Assembly: GCA_951813615.1 (NCBI GenBank)
Contig: OX638377.1
Span: forward strand, 6,111,739 to 6,175,738
DNA: 64,000 nucleotides
From: an uncultured Latescibacterota bacterium
GTDB taxonomy: Bacteria > Latescibacterota > UBA2968 > UBA8231
Reading direction: 5' to 3'
In this document: piece by piece, positions 32,508 to 41,473 of the stretch
Numbering within the stretch: the first letter of the stretch is position 1
How the letters are laid out: each line of letters opens with the position of its first letter
Translations under genes and position numbers: made by a program
Notes under the pieces: generated by a model
What the model was told of the DNA's origin: nothing
Database searches by the model: none
What the model saw: the letters and a program-made list of their open reading frames with translations, nothing else

Positions 32508-34355
32508 ATGCTGCTTAATTTCATTTCACTCCGATCCCTCTATCGAATAGGTTGCCTCATGGTCATTTCCGCTGGACTTGCCGCGGCCGATACCTTGCCC
32601 GCCGGACCGGGCCTCTTCCTCGAAGATCGCGACGGACGAATCTATATTGCCGTCCTTGGCTCCGAGGGGATTGTCGCTCGCAACGCCTCTGATGATGCCG
32701 ACACCTGGGAGGTCGTCGCCGAGGGGCGCGTCCAGGGTCTGCAAATTGCTCCTGACGGGGATTTGTGGATGGCCCGCGACGACGAGGTTATGCGCTATCC
32801 GCGTCAGGGGGGCGAGCCGGTTTCTCGGACGCCTTCCTTCCTTCTTCAAGGGTCGCCTGGACCGTTGCTGGCGACGCGGTGGGGCGATGTTTGGTGCGCC
32901 GGGTGTGGTGCCGTGCGTCGGGGCGATGCCATGTTCGAGGCCGCGCCGTTCTCTCCGCCCGGATGGAAGATCACGCCGGTGTGCGACGATCCCTTTGGCA
33001 ATGTGTGGGCTATTGCTGACGATGGTCAGCGGCGGGATATGGCCGTCCTGACGGACCAACATCCCCACGGCTGGCAGCTCCTCGATCTGCCAGCGAATCA
33101 GCTTGCAGGCTCTTGGCAGGGTGCTGTCACCGACGACGCTGGCTTCGTCTGGGTGGCTTTGGAGGCATCCGTCCTGCGCGTTGATCCGCGCTCGGCAGGG
33201 CCTCATCGCTCCTTTGCCAACCCCGTCGATGCCCGCATCACTGCGATTGCGCGCGGTGGCGATCAGGTCGTAGTCGGCTTTGCCGATGGCAGCTTGCGCG
33301 AGCTGACTGTAGATGCCGACGGTCCGCCGGATTGGCGGGTGATTCAGGCGGGCGGGGATGGCCCGGTGCAGGCGTTGCTGCACGCCCGGTCCGGTAGTCT
33401 TTGGGTGTTGAGGGCGGGGCGGGTTGAGCGTCTCGCCGATCTTGAGCAAGCTTGGCACGAGCACTGGGACGAGCAGCCGAGGATGCCGGCGGGTAATCAC
33501 GATCACATTTTTGCTCGCATCGGCGACCGCCTGTACACCGCCGGGGGCAAGACTTTCTTCGGCTGGCCGGCGGCGGTGTGGGTAAACCTCGACCACGTGT
33601 GGTCCTATCACATCCCCTCGGGTACGTGGCGCGTGGAGCCGCCCATGCTCGAGCCGGGCAAGGCTTACTCCGGCATCGCCGCTCTCGACGACGAACTCTG
33701 GCTTTTGGGGGGTCTCTTCCGCGCTGGCGGCGGGACGCGGGCGACGGAGACCGTCGAAATTTTTGATCCCCGCACGCGGAGTTATCGCCTCGGCCCGCCG
33801 TTACCGCGCAAAGCAGGCCAAGTGGTGGCTTTGACAGTCAATGACCGGTTGTACGCCGTGGGCGGTGCCGACGACGAAAGCCCGACGACAGAGGTCCTGA
33901 GCATTGGAGCTGGGGAGACGAGTTGGCGGGTTGATGCCCCTGCGCCCGGCCCCGTGTTTCAGGCGAGTGGCTGCGTGCTGGACGGCAAGATCTACATTGC
34001 CGCAGGCCCTTCTTCTCAATGCCCGGGTCTATTCGTCTACGATCCCGAGCAGGATAGCTGGAGCCAGATTGAGCATCCGTCGCGGCCTCCCGGCGCTCCG
34101 CTGTGCACGGCCTTCAACGGCAGCGTCTGGGTCATGGGAGGACGGGGGGCCAAAAGCGGCCAGACGGCGAGCTTTGCCTACGCGCCGGATAGTGGCGAGT
34201 GGAGTCGCGGCCCCGACTTGCCCTCGCCAGTTAGCTGGGCTGCGGCTGCGGTTGTCAACGGCCGCCTGCTGATTGCCGGTGGTGCGTACCGCGACGGGCG
34301 GGTTGGCGATTACTTCAACACTGATCGCGTGTTCCTGCTGCGCGGCGCTAAGTGA
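32508..34355 (+). CDS. Secreted beta-propeller protein with Kelch repeats
   Basis: 615 residues from an ATG that opens a signal peptide (LYRIGCLMVISAGLAAADT). The first half has short propeller-like repeats (GLQIAPDGDLWMARDD, DDPFGNVWAIADDG, VTDDAGFVWVALEA) resembling the two-component-regulator propeller or NHL type. The second half (about 335-615) contains Kelch units: RIGDRLYTAGG, LDDELWLLGGLF, VNDRLYAVGGAD, LDGKIYIAAG, FNGSVWVMGG and VNGRLLIAGG. It has no membrane anchor or enzymatic motif, so a periplasmic or extracellular ligand-binding role is likely. An upstream in-frame start at 32445 would hide the signal peptide. Confidence 0.85.
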   Translation: MLLNFISLRSLYRIGCLMVISAGLAAADTLPAGPGLFLEDRDGRIYIAVLGSEGIVARNASDDADTWEVVAEGRVQGLQIAPDGDLWMARDDEVMRYPRQGGEPVSRTPSFLLQGSPGPLLATRWGDVWCAGCGAVRRGDAMFEAAPFSPPGWKITPVCDDPFGNVWAIADDGQRRDMAVLTDQHPHGWQLLDLPANQLAGSWQGAVTDDAGFVWVALEASVLRVDPRSAGPHRSFANPVDARITAIARGGDQVVVGFADGSLRELTVDADGPPDWRVIQAGGDGPVQALLHARSGSLWVLRAGRVERLADLEQAWHEHWDEQPRMPAGNHDHIFARIGDRLYTAGGKTFFGWPAAVWVNLDHVWSYHIPSGTWRVEPPMLEPGKAYSGIAALDDELWLLGGLFRAGGGTRATETVEIFDPRTRSYRLGPPLPRKAGQVVALTVNDRLYAVGGADDESPTTEVLSIGAGETSWRVDAPAPGPVFQASGCVLDGKIYIAAGPSSQCPGLFVYDPEQDSWSQIEHPSRPPGAPLCTAFNGSVWVMGGRGAKSGQTASFAYAPDSGEWSRGPDLPSPVSWAAAAVVNGRLLIAGGAYRDGRVGDYFNTDRVFLLRGAK

Positions 34356-34359
34356 TTTT

Positions 34360-35400
34360 TCAACGCTCCACCAAGCACCGGGTACAGGCTAGGACGTATT
34401 CGACATCGTCTGCCTTGATGTGGCGGTGAAAAACCAGGCGCACCCGGTGCGGTGGGCGGGGGTGGCTCAGGATGCCGCAAGCCTTCCAGCGATCGATCAA
34501 TTCCTGGCCGCTCCAGCCCAGACGGCTGCAGTCCACGGTCGCGAAATTGGTTGGGTGCGGCGGTTGGATGGATTCGAGCCCGTCAATGTCGGCCAGACCC
34601 TCGTGCAGCAATTGGGCGTGGGCCTGATCCTCGGCCAAGCGCTCGATCATGGTCTCCAAGGCCACGATGGCCGCGGCCGCGACAATCCCGGCCTGTCGCA
34701 TGGCACCGCCTAGGCGCGAGCGCACCTGCCGGGCCTGCTCGATAAACTCGCGCCGCCCGCACAACAGCGAGCCCACGGGCGCGCTGAGTCCCTTGGAAGC
34801 GCAGAACATCACTGAATCAGCGTGCGTGGTATAGGCCCGCACATCCACACCCACGGCTACGGCCGCGTTAAAGATGCGCGCTCCGTCAATGTGCAAACTG
34901 AGCCCGTGTTTGTGGGCGGCCGCGGCCACGGCCTCCACTTGGGCGGGCAACCAGGCCGAGCCGCCGCTCAAATTGTGCGGATTCTCAATCCACACCAGCG
35001 AGGGACGGGCGCGATTGGGGTTGGCTTGGCCCACGATCTGGTCCACTTGCTCGGGCCGCATGACGCCGAATTCCAGCGGCACCGAGCGCGCGGCTAGACA
35101 GGCCTCGGGCGCGGATTGGGCCCGGTGTCCGCCAAAGACGTGTGCCCCGGCCGCGTACAGCACCTCGTCGCCTGGCCGCGTGTGCGCCACTAAGGCACAG
35201 CGGTTGCCCATGGAGCCAGAGGGCACGTACAGCCCCGCCTCCATGCCCACTTTGGCGGCCGCCAGTTCCTCCAGTTGATTGACTGTGGGATCTTCGCCGT
35301 ACGCGTCGTCCCCTACGGGTGCCGCCATCATGGCCGCCCGCATCGCCTCGGTCGGCCGGGTCACTGTATCGCTGCGCAAATCTACCCTTCGCTCTGTCAT
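34360..35400 (-). CDS. ltaE: Low-specificity L-threonine aldolase
   Basis: 346 residues. This PLP enzyme cleaves L-threonine or L-allo-threonine to glycine and acetaldehyde. The N-terminal DLRSDTVTRPTEAM and GDDAYGEDPTV are family signatures; D172 (HIDGARI) pairs with the pyridine nitrogen, and the PLP Lys203 is in FCASKGLSAPVGS. Length and order match LtaE closely. The stop lies 4 bp from the convergent Kelch gene's stop, with no room for a separate terminator. Confidence 0.93.
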   Translation of the reverse strand: MTERRVDLRSDTVTRPTEAMRAAMMAAPVGDDAYGEDPTVNQLEELAAAKVGMEAGLYVPSGSMGNRCALVAHTRPGDEVLYAAGAHVFGGHRAQSAPEACLAARSVPLEFGVMRPEQVDQIVGQANPNRARPSLVWIENPHNLSGGSAWLPAQVEAVAAAAHKHGLSLHIDGARIFNAAVAVGVDVRAYTTHADSVMFCASKGLSAPVGSLLCGRREFIEQARQVRSRLGGAMRQAGIVAAAAIVALETMIERLAEDQAHAQLLHEGLADIDGLESIQPPHPTNFATVDCSRLGWSGQELIDRWKACGILSHPRPPHRVRLVFHRHIKADDVEYVLACTRCLVER

Positions 35401-35512
35401 GGGATGCTCCTCGCCGGGCCTTTCGGTCGCCCTTTGTCTTCCCTTTTCTCAAAGCCTAAGATTAGGGTACAAGTAGTTAAACGCCAACGAAACAAGAGAA
35501 AAGATACAATCA

Positions 35513-36388
35513 GTGCCTACAATGACTGTGAATGGCGCGTCCATTGCATATGAAATCTTTGGTAAAGGGCCGCTGTTGGTATGGACGGAAGGAGGTCGTT
35601 TTGGTCGCAACGAACTGAGCTATTTGGTGACTGGTCATTTTTCTCGTCAGTACTCCGTGCTGATTTGGGATCGGCGCAATGGGTTTGGCGCGTCTGATGT
35701 CGCACTGGCGGATAGTCCGAGCTATATGACTACAGACGTAGAGGACCTTCATGCACTCCTGCGGAACTTAGATTTAGGTCCCGCTTGTTTTGCTGGCGCG
35801 TCGGCCGGTAGCAGTTTATCGCTTTGGATGACGCATCGATACCCAGACGATGTAAAATCGCTCATTCTATTTTCCGTACCTACTGACAATGTCGCATTGT
35901 TTGGACTAGGTGTAGATAAGCATTGCTTTAGTCTTGCAGAAATAGCTGAACGCGGAGGTATGCAAGCCGCTATTGATGCGTCAACAGAGTCGTGGATCTG
36001 TGAACTGCAGGGGCAACCCTCTGAACGGGGCACTTGGTTGGCACAAACGATCTATCGGAAGCCGAGCAATCGAGAGCGCGTCCTAGCGATAGACCCGCAG
36101 CTATTTGCCGCAACAATGCGTCGCTGGGGCAAATTTTTCTTATCGATGAGCTGGCCCGCGGGACTGACCGAAGAGGATCTACGCTCGATTTCTGTTCCCG
36201 TTATGATTGTGCCGGGTGACGATGAGATACATCCTCGACAAAGCGCCGAGCGACTTCTGTCTCTGCTAAATCAAGCGGAAATGGTAGAGTTTCCCGCTAC
36301 AGTCCCTGCGGAAGCTGCGGTGATTGAGAAGTTTTATTCCGTCTTTCCAGCGATGGATGAATTTTTAACGCGGACGTTACTTGATTGA
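35513..36388 (+). CDS. Alpha/beta hydrolase
   Basis: About 290 residues. Oxyanion-region strand LLVWTEGGRFG, then IWDRRNGFGASD, and the nucleophile elbow CFAGASAGSSLSLW with Ser at the GxSxG position. The late PVMIVPGDDEIHPRQSAERL carries the acid Asp, but the usual catalytic His near the C-terminus is not obvious: the region reads VEFPATVPAEAAVIEKF. The call to the alpha/beta superfamily is safe; activity is less so. It starts at GTG 35513 or ATG 35522. The gene is more AT-rich than ltaE before it and stands 85 bp before the ThuA gene. Confidence 0.78.
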   Translation: MPTMTVNGASIAYEIFGKGPLLVWTEGGRFGRNELSYLVTGHFSRQYSVLIWDRRNGFGASDVALADSPSYMTTDVEDLHALLRNLDLGPACFAGASAGSSLSLWMTHRYPDDVKSLILFSVPTDNVALFGLGVDKHCFSLAEIAERGGMQAAIDASTESWICELQGQPSERGTWLAQTIYRKPSNRERVLAIDPQLFAATMRRWGKFFLSMSWPAGLTEEDLRSISVPVMIVPGDDEIHPRQSAERLLSLLNQAEMVEFPATVPAEAAVIEKFYSVFPAMDEFLTRTLLD

Positions 36389-36473
36389 GCGATGACAAAC
36401 CTTGCATCGAGGCGATGTGGACGAACCAAGTCGCATAAATTCATTGACTATACATTTGTAATTGGAGGACATT

Positions 36474-37106
36474 ATGAGCAAGATCAAGACGGCGGTGATA
36501 ACTGGACAACATGCCTTTGATGTGCCGGGATTTCACGGGTTGTTCAGGAGCATTCCCGAAATTGATTTTTATCTACAGGATCTGGAGAACTTTGCGGCAG
36601 ATGCTGGCAAAGTCCGGGAGCAGTACGACGTCCTCGTATTCTATAACTTTCATCGGCAGACGCCTGACGAGGGGAGAGTCAGGGAAGCCATTGAACAACT
36701 GGGTGAAAGTCGGGCTGGTATCCTAGTGCTGCACCATGCCATCCTGGCGTTTCCGCAGTGGCCATTGTGGTCGGATCTGTGCGGCATTCAAGATCGCAGT
36801 TTCGATTTCAAGGTCGGCCAAAACCTGCATGTTGACGTCGTGGACCCGCAGCATCCGATCCTCCGGGGATTGGCTCCGTGGGAAATGGTGGATGAGACTT
36901 ATATCATGGCGGATCCGGGGGATGATAGCGACCTGTTGTTGACTACCGATCACTCTGAGAGTATGGAGACGCTGGCGTGGGCTCGACGGTACAAGAACGC
37001 CCGTGTGTTCTGTTGTCAGTCAGGGCACGACAATCAGGTTTTTGCCGACTCAAACTTCCGCACGGTTATTGCGCAGGGCATTCAGTGGCTGGCGGGAAGG
37101 ATTTAG
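36474..37106 (+). CDS. ThuA-like domain protein
   Basis: 210 residues starting at the ATG preceded by TTGGAGGAC. It has the class-I-glutamine-amidotransferase-like ThuA fold: AVITGQHAFDVPGFHGLF, YDVLVFYNF, GILVLHHAILAFPQWPLW (the conserved HHA/W region), FKVGQNLHVDVVDPQHPILRGL, DETYIM and ARVFCCQSGHDNQVF. ThuA proteins are linked to disaccharide oxidation in rhizobia and are usually found next to sugar dehydrogenases. The MDR dehydrogenase gene follows in 7 bp, which fits that association. Confidence 0.88.
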   Translation: MSKIKTAVITGQHAFDVPGFHGLFRSIPEIDFYLQDLENFAADAGKVREQYDVLVFYNFHRQTPDEGRVREAIEQLGESRAGILVLHHAILAFPQWPLWSDLCGIQDRSFDFKVGQNLHVDVVDPQHPILRGLAPWEMVDETYIMADPGDDSDLLLTTDHSESMETLAWARRYKNARVFCCQSGHDNQVFADSNFRTVIAQGIQWLAGRI

Positions 37107-37113
37107 GGGCGGA

Positions 37114-38064
37114 ATGCGGACGTTGAGCATTCAGGGCTTACCTGATAAGAGAAGGCAGAAAGTCTTCGTTACCGATTGGCCTGAGCCGGAGGGTCCAATC
37201 GGTAACGAGGTCAAAACCGAGACAATCTACTCCGGGATAACAAACGGCACCGAGCGCAATCAACTGATTGGCGGCAACTACGCTCCCAAAGATGAACAAC
37301 TGCCCACTGGCGGCAACGGCTACCAAAATGTGGGACGGGTGATTGAGGTGGGGCCCGATGTCAGCGAACTACAGATTGGGGATGTGTTGTATATGAGTGC
37401 CGTCCATGCCGAGTACGTCGTGATGCCAGAAGATGGCTTGCTCATCAAGCTGCCTGACTCTATCGACCGCAAGGAGGCGGCGCTTTTCGGGATGACCAGT
37501 GTTGCCATGCGCACCTGCCGCAACGCCGAGTTGCAGATGGGAGAACGGGTGTTGATCGTGGGGGCTGGCATTATCGGTCAGGTCGCCGCACAGATTGCTA
37601 CCGGCATGGGAGCGCGCGCCACGCTTTGCGACATCAATGCCAACCGTCTGGAGATTGCCGAGCAGATTGGTGCGGCTGAAACCGTACTGAATGTTGCAGG
37701 GGACGGATGGAAAAAAGAGATCGCTGATGGGACGTTCGATGTGGTGATTGACTTTGCCGGCGTCCCGGGCATGGAGGATCAGCTTATCAGTGCTGTGCGC
37801 CAGCGCGGCCGGGTTGTATTCATCGCTGGACGGGACAAAGTGGCCTATACCTTTAACCTCGGTCAGGGACGCGAGATCCAGCTAAAACAAAACAGTCATT
37901 TTGATCGCGATGACCTGCAAAATCTGTGTCGTCTGGTCGATCGAGGGTTGGTGAAGATTGCGCCCTTAATCTGCGATGTCGTCCCGGTGAGCGAAGCCAA
38001 GCGCATCTATGACACCCTGCGGGATACGCCCACTGAACTGTTGGGGACGGTGTTTGTATGGTAA
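37114..38064 (+). CDS. MDR-superfamily (zinc-type) dehydrogenase
   Basis: 316 residues from the ATG just after the ThuA stop; the longer frame would sit inside ThuA. The Rossmann motif is VLIVGAGIIGQVAAQIA, with the NAD-selecting acid in LCDINANRL. The N-terminal catalytic part (GITNGTERNQLIGG, YQNVGRVIEVGPDVSELQIGDVLY) lacks the Cys-His pattern of classical zinc alcohol dehydrogenases. It is closer to the branch found in sugar-pathway clusters (BchC-like or sorbitol dehydrogenase-like). It is probably a partner of ThuA in polyol or sugar oxidation. Confidence 0.86.
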   Translation: MRTLSIQGLPDKRRQKVFVTDWPEPEGPIGNEVKTETIYSGITNGTERNQLIGGNYAPKDEQLPTGGNGYQNVGRVIEVGPDVSELQIGDVLYMSAVHAEYVVMPEDGLLIKLPDSIDRKEAALFGMTSVAMRTCRNAELQMGERVLIVGAGIIGQVAAQIATGMGARATLCDINANRLEIAEQIGAAETVLNVAGDGWKKEIADGTFDVVIDFAGVPGMEDQLISAVRQRGRVVFIAGRDKVAYTFNLGQGREIQLKQNSHFDRDDLQNLCRLVDRGLVKIAPLICDVVPVSEAKRIYDTLRDTPTELLGTVFVW

Positions 38065-38534
38065 GCGGATTTGGAACCCGTAACGTTATGGTTGACCCAC
38101 CTTCGCATGAGCCGGCCGATTATCGCTGCCCGTTCTGCGCCATAGCAGGCGGCGCGGAATCCGAGTTCACCGCGTGGCGGGACGAGCATGTTCTGGTGCA
38201 GATTGCGCTGCACTGGAACCCGGCCAACCCCGGCAAGGCGCTGGTGATCCCACTGGCACACATTGAGAACGTCTACACGCTGCCCGACGAGCTGGCTGGC
38301 CGCATCGCCCACATGGTGCGCCGCGTGGCGGTCGCCATCCGCACTGGGTATCCCTGCGACGGCGTGACGGTGCGGCAAAACAACGAGCCGGCCGGTGGCC
38401 AAGACGTCTGGCATCTGCACACGCACGTGATCCCGCGGTACATCGGTGATGGGAGATATCTGGGAGTGCCCGTGCGGGCCGACGATCGCGACCGTGCGCG
38501 CTATGCGGATCGCCTGCGCGAACTTCTCGGGTAG
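38058..38534 (+). CDS. HIT-family protein
   Basis: 158 residues with the histidine triad QDVWHLHTHVIPR (HxHxH) and an N-terminal CPFCAIAGG. HIT proteins hydrolyse nucleotide conjugates such as AMP-lysine or diadenosine polyphosphates. It overlaps the dehydrogenase gene by 7 bases if the first ATG is used; an ATG ten codons later is also possible. Co-transcription with ThuA and MDR is likely. Confidence 0.92.
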   Translation: MVSGFGTRNVMVDPPSHEPADYRCPFCAIAGGAESEFTAWRDEHVLVQIALHWNPANPGKALVIPLAHIENVYTLPDELAGRIAHMVRRVAVAIRTGYPCDGVTVRQNNEPAGGQDVWHLHTHVIPRYIGDGRYLGVPVRADDRDRARYADRLRELLG

Positions 38535-38567
38535 AACGCTGGCGGAGGCGGCAAGGGCGACGACTCG

Positions 38568-39917
38568 TCAGGGCGCGACGATCCGCTTGAGTTGATCTTC
38601 GAAGTTGTCGCTCATTCTGTATATCCATTTACGCCTACCCGTGTATTTGACGATTAATCCCATTTTGTCAAGAGCACGGAGATCGGTGCGTGCCGTCTCG
38701 TATGTGATGTTGTGGGATCGCCGGTGCCCATCTATGGTGTACGAGGCGTCGAGGTGCTTCAGCATGTGCCCCAACAGGGCCACTTGGCGATGGTTTAGCA
38801 CCAAGGCCGCATCAGAACCGCACAGCATGGCCTCCAATTTGCTCGTCTCGTTGGTCTTGCGTGCCAAGTACGCGTGCAAGAGGCGGATCGAGTCTAGGAT
38901 CACCCGCAGGTTGTAGTCGAGGAAATACGTGACGTCGTTGTCGTCGATCTCGGAGAACACGTACGCGCGAACGTACTGAGCGGGTGCCTTCTGAATGACC
39001 GTTGAAATGGAGAGGAACTCGGTCAGCCAGTACCCCGATCTCGCCATGGACCAGTAGAACAGTGCTCGTGCGAGCCGTCCGTTTCCATCTACAAACGGAT
39101 GGTCGTAGCCGATCATGAAGTGAAGTAGGATGGCCTTGACGACCGGATGCAGGAATGGATCGTCCTCGGTGCGTCCATTGGCGAAATCCAAGAGCAGTTC
39201 GACGCGGTCGCTGAGTTGACTGGCGTCCGGGGGCGTGTGAACGACCTCGCCATCGCGCTGGTCCACCACAGCGACCACGTCGGTCGAGCGCCGGAGCCGC
39301 CCGACTGCATCCGGATCGAGCGTCCCTTCCGTCAGTGTCCTTTGCAGGTCCATGAGCATGGGGACTGTCAGGTCTTCGTCGATGTTTTCGCGTAGAAACT
39401 CCATGCCCGAGTAGTTGTTGACGATCATTCGTTCGCTGTTGTCGCGTGGCGGGCGGCCTGATCTCAGCAGTTCCTTGGCAACCTGGCGGGTCGTGACGGC
39501 ACCCTCTAGCTGGCTTGAGGTGATCGCCTCTTCGATCAGAGAATTCATCAGATATCGTTCGCGGGAGCCGCTGTTGACGGCGTCGCCGTGGGGGACCTCG
39601 ATTCTCCCGCTCGCGTCCCGGTCCACCTGATGGAGCCGAGGGTACAGGTTCCCCGTGTCGCTGAATGAGAACGGCCTGCCGCGAGTGTCCTTGAATGGCA
39701 GCTCGTGCCGCGAAACCATACGCTTGAGCTTGACGGCAGTCCACCAGTCAAGGCTCGTAAATCCTTCCGGTGGGGGCAGGTGACGAAGCTGGTCCCAATG
39801 CAGATACCTGTCCTTGGGCAGACTGCCAATGTCCGACCCCAGCAACCTGACCAAATCATTTGGTTCGTATGACGAGACCAACTCGTTAAAAGGCTTAGGG
39901 TTTCTGGGCATTCTCAT
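38568..39917 (-). CDS. Fic-family AMPylase with C-terminal winged helix
   Basis: 449 residues. The Fic motif is complete (HPFVDGNGRLAR, residues 273-284), so it should transfer AMP or another phosphate-containing group to a hydroxyl of a target protein. The autoinhibitory helix motif (S/T)xxxE(G/N) is visible as SSQLEG (S134, E138), placing it in the class with an N-terminal internal inhibitor. The C-terminal about 80 residues (VLNHRQVALLGHML...TYETARTDLRALDKMGLI) form a winged helix like those that bind DNA. A long perfect palindrome lies about 80 bp upstream and may be its own operator. Confidence 0.93.
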   Translation of the reverse strand: MRMPRNPKPFNELVSSYEPNDLVRLLGSDIGSLPKDRYLHWDQLRHLPPPEGFTSLDWWTAVKLKRMVSRHELPFKDTRGRPFSFSDTGNLYPRLHQVDRDASGRIEVPHGDAVNSGSRERYLMNSLIEEAITSSQLEGAVTTRQVAKELLRSGRPPRDNSERMIVNNYSGMEFLRENIDEDLTVPMLMDLQRTLTEGTLDPDAVGRLRRSTDVVAVVDQRDGEVVHTPPDASQLSDRVELLLDFANGRTEDDPFLHPVVKAILLHFMIGYDHPFVDGNGRLARALFYWSMARSGYWLTEFLSISTVIQKAPAQYVRAYVFSEIDDNDVTYFLDYNLRVILDSIRLLHAYLARKTNETSKLEAMLCGSDAALVLNHRQVALLGHMLKHLDASYTIDGHRRSHNITYETARTDLRALDKMGLIVKYTGRRKWIYRMSDNFEDQLKRIVAP

Positions 39918-39995
39918 GGCTGAAGGCGCGCTTCCATCTGATGGGGTCGGCAGCGAAATGGCGTGAGTTGCTACTTCAGGATGACGAAATACTAA

Positions 39996-40028
39996 TTAAT
40001 TACTAATTTCGTTGAAATTAGTAATTAA
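39996..40028. promoter_or_regulatory. Perfect 15-bp palindrome, probable fic operator
   Basis: TTAATTACTAATTTC, a 3-base loop GTT, and the exact complement GAAATTAGTAATTAA. The left arm is preceded by an extra ACTAATTAAT, so the half-site TACTAATT is partly repeated. It lies upstream of the fic ATG. A protein-binding operator or a strong cruciform is possible; its AT content makes a terminator unlikely. Confidence 0.6.
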
Positions 40029-40155
40029 CACAAGCGACGGTGCTGTGCGAGCGCATCGTGTCGGGTGAGGAGTTGGGGTTGCTTGGGTTACTCGAAGAGC
40101 TTAACGTGGAGTTAGTGTCGCAGCGTCACAAAACGCCGTTGCCCATATAAAAGGA

Positions 40156-40362
40156 ATGACCAAGTCAACCATAGCGGAGATTCAGCAGGCGATCCTAAGC
40201 CTTTCTAAATCCGACTATGCTCAACTGAGGCGCTGGCTCAGTGAATACGACTGGGAAGAGTGGGATCAGCAGATCGAAGCGGATTCGGACGACGGGAAGC
40301 TGGACTTTCTGGTGGATCAGGCCACGGAAGCCAAACGACATGGCACGCTGGAAGTCCTGTAG
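40156..40362 (+). CDS. Small antitoxin-like protein
   Basis: 68 residues. It matches by pattern a widespread small 'addiction module' type: IAEIQQAILSLSKSDYAQLRRWLSEYDWEEWDQQIEADSDDGKLDFLVDQATEAKRHGTLEVL, an acidic helical protein normally found immediately before a RelE-type toxin gene. Here the toxin-like frame begins in the last base of this gene's stop codon but is broken. No clear ribosome site stronger than AAAGGA precedes the ATG. Confidence 0.7.
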   Translation: MTKSTIAEIQQAILSLSKSDYAQLRRWLSEYDWEEWDQQIEADSDDGKLDFLVDQATEAKRHGTLEVL

Positions 40363-40535
40363 TGCATAGGACGATGCCCGTCTTCTGGTCGCATTTCGAA
40401 CGGCTGCCCGAAGCAGCCCAAAGAGTCGTAAGGCGCAACTTTGAGCGCCTCAAGGAGAATTCTAATGTTGTCGGAGAACGGCTTCGTAGTCCCAGGAGCT
40501 TGATAATCCGTTGTGAAACGTTGGTAACGCCATAG
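40362..40535 (+). pseudogene. Truncated RelE-like toxin
   Basis: It begins GTG in the overlap with the antitoxin stop. The first about 30 residues (MPVFWSHFERLPEAAQRVVRRNFERLKENSN) fit the start of the RelE partner family, which normally continues HPSLHFKKV and ends with catalytic basic residues. Here the frame departs after ENSN and stops early, so the toxin is dead. Confidence 0.6.
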
Positions 40536-40547
40536 GACTGTGGCTAG

Positions 40548-41333
40548 ATGAAGGTACAGATGGATAAGGAACCCCAGGAACGAATGCGACTGTTGGCCAA
40601 GATGGTAAGGCACGGTGCTACCCAAGTTGAGATAGACGAGCTTTTTAAGCAATCGCAGATAATCTGGAAGATCGGGGTGGGTCAAGAAATATCTCATACT
40701 TGCGTTCGCTTGGAGGAGTTCATGTCAAGCGCAACACGAAACTGCAAGAACGCTCTTCGTGTGGTAGCTCGCATGCACAATTCAGGCAATCGCAAAGACC
40801 CTGACCTTCTAACTGCGCTGAAGAAGTATGTTGAAGATACATGCGAAGCCATTAAGGTGGTCGATAGTACGCTCGGTCGTAATAAGTCAAGTCTCACATC
40901 CCTGATTTACGAAATCCCCGACAGGACGTCAGAAGATGACGTATCGTGGCGCAACCTGATAGCCCGACGTGACGTGATAGCACATAGGCTCCTGACTGTT
41001 GACGATGAGAGGGTCCATCGTGAGGCCGAGCGTGACTTCGGATCCTTGGACGAGCTGTTGTCAAAGATCTACTTTGTCCCCGTCAAGACCGACCTCGGTA
41101 AGGGTGAAGGCTTTTCTCCTTTGCTTAGAGCCGATGCCTTGAGAAACCTCGCCCCCTCCTTGCATGGTAGGACTCCCAGCTTAGGCGAATCTCTCATATT
41201 TGTCTGTGAGGACAAGGTAGACGGATTCTTGTCTTTCAGATTGGGACGCACAGACAGCAACAAGGTACTGCTTGCTGCTTCTGCACCACGCCGCATAGAT
41301 TTCTCTTTGCACGGAGTACAAGTCGAGAGTTAG
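40548..41333 (+). CDS. HEPN-like protein of unknown function
   Basis: 261 residues, start ATG 40548 or 40560. Mostly helical. It contains WRNLIARRDVIAHRLL, in which R141-x4-H146 matches the RX4-6H catalytic motif of HEPN ribonucleases, set in a helix as in DUF86/AbiF-like proteins. A preceding helical region includes an ALRVVARMHN block. The C-terminal 80 residues look beta-rich. I do not recognise a named family. It is followed on the same strand by a small membrane protein and a DUF6615 protein, between a Fic gene and a broken toxin-antitoxin pair, a setting that suggests host defence or toxin function. Confidence 0.55.
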   Translation: MKVQMDKEPQERMRLLAKMVRHGATQVEIDELFKQSQIIWKIGVGQEISHTCVRLEEFMSSATRNCKNALRVVARMHNSGNRKDPDLLTALKKYVEDTCEAIKVVDSTLGRNKSSLTSLIYEIPDRTSEDDVSWRNLIARRDVIAHRLLTVDDERVHREAERDFGSLDELLSKIYFVPVKTDLGKGEGFSPLLRADALRNLAPSLHGRTPSLGESLIFVCEDKVDGFLSFRLGRTDSNKVLLAASAPRRIDFSLHGVQVES

Positions 41334-41473
41334 TTCCAAGGATGGGAAACGGTCCTTAGTGGCCCCGGCCGTGGGTGCTGGCGGGATGCCGCTGAAAGCG
41401 TTGCTCCGACGTACTACATTGATGGACACTCATTCTTAGTTGGTGTGCTTAACCATTCAAGGTGCCGAGCTAG

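Noticed and set aside
32526..33611. 361-codon minus-strand open frame inside the Kelch gene
   Set aside because: High-GC shadow frame; the translation has no domain and the plus-strand frame shows a signal peptide and Kelch repeats.
40025..40150. Short open frame between the fic palindrome and the antitoxin-like gene
   Set aside because: It is open for about 40 codons without a start codon or recognisable motif; possibly a gene remnant but not supportable.
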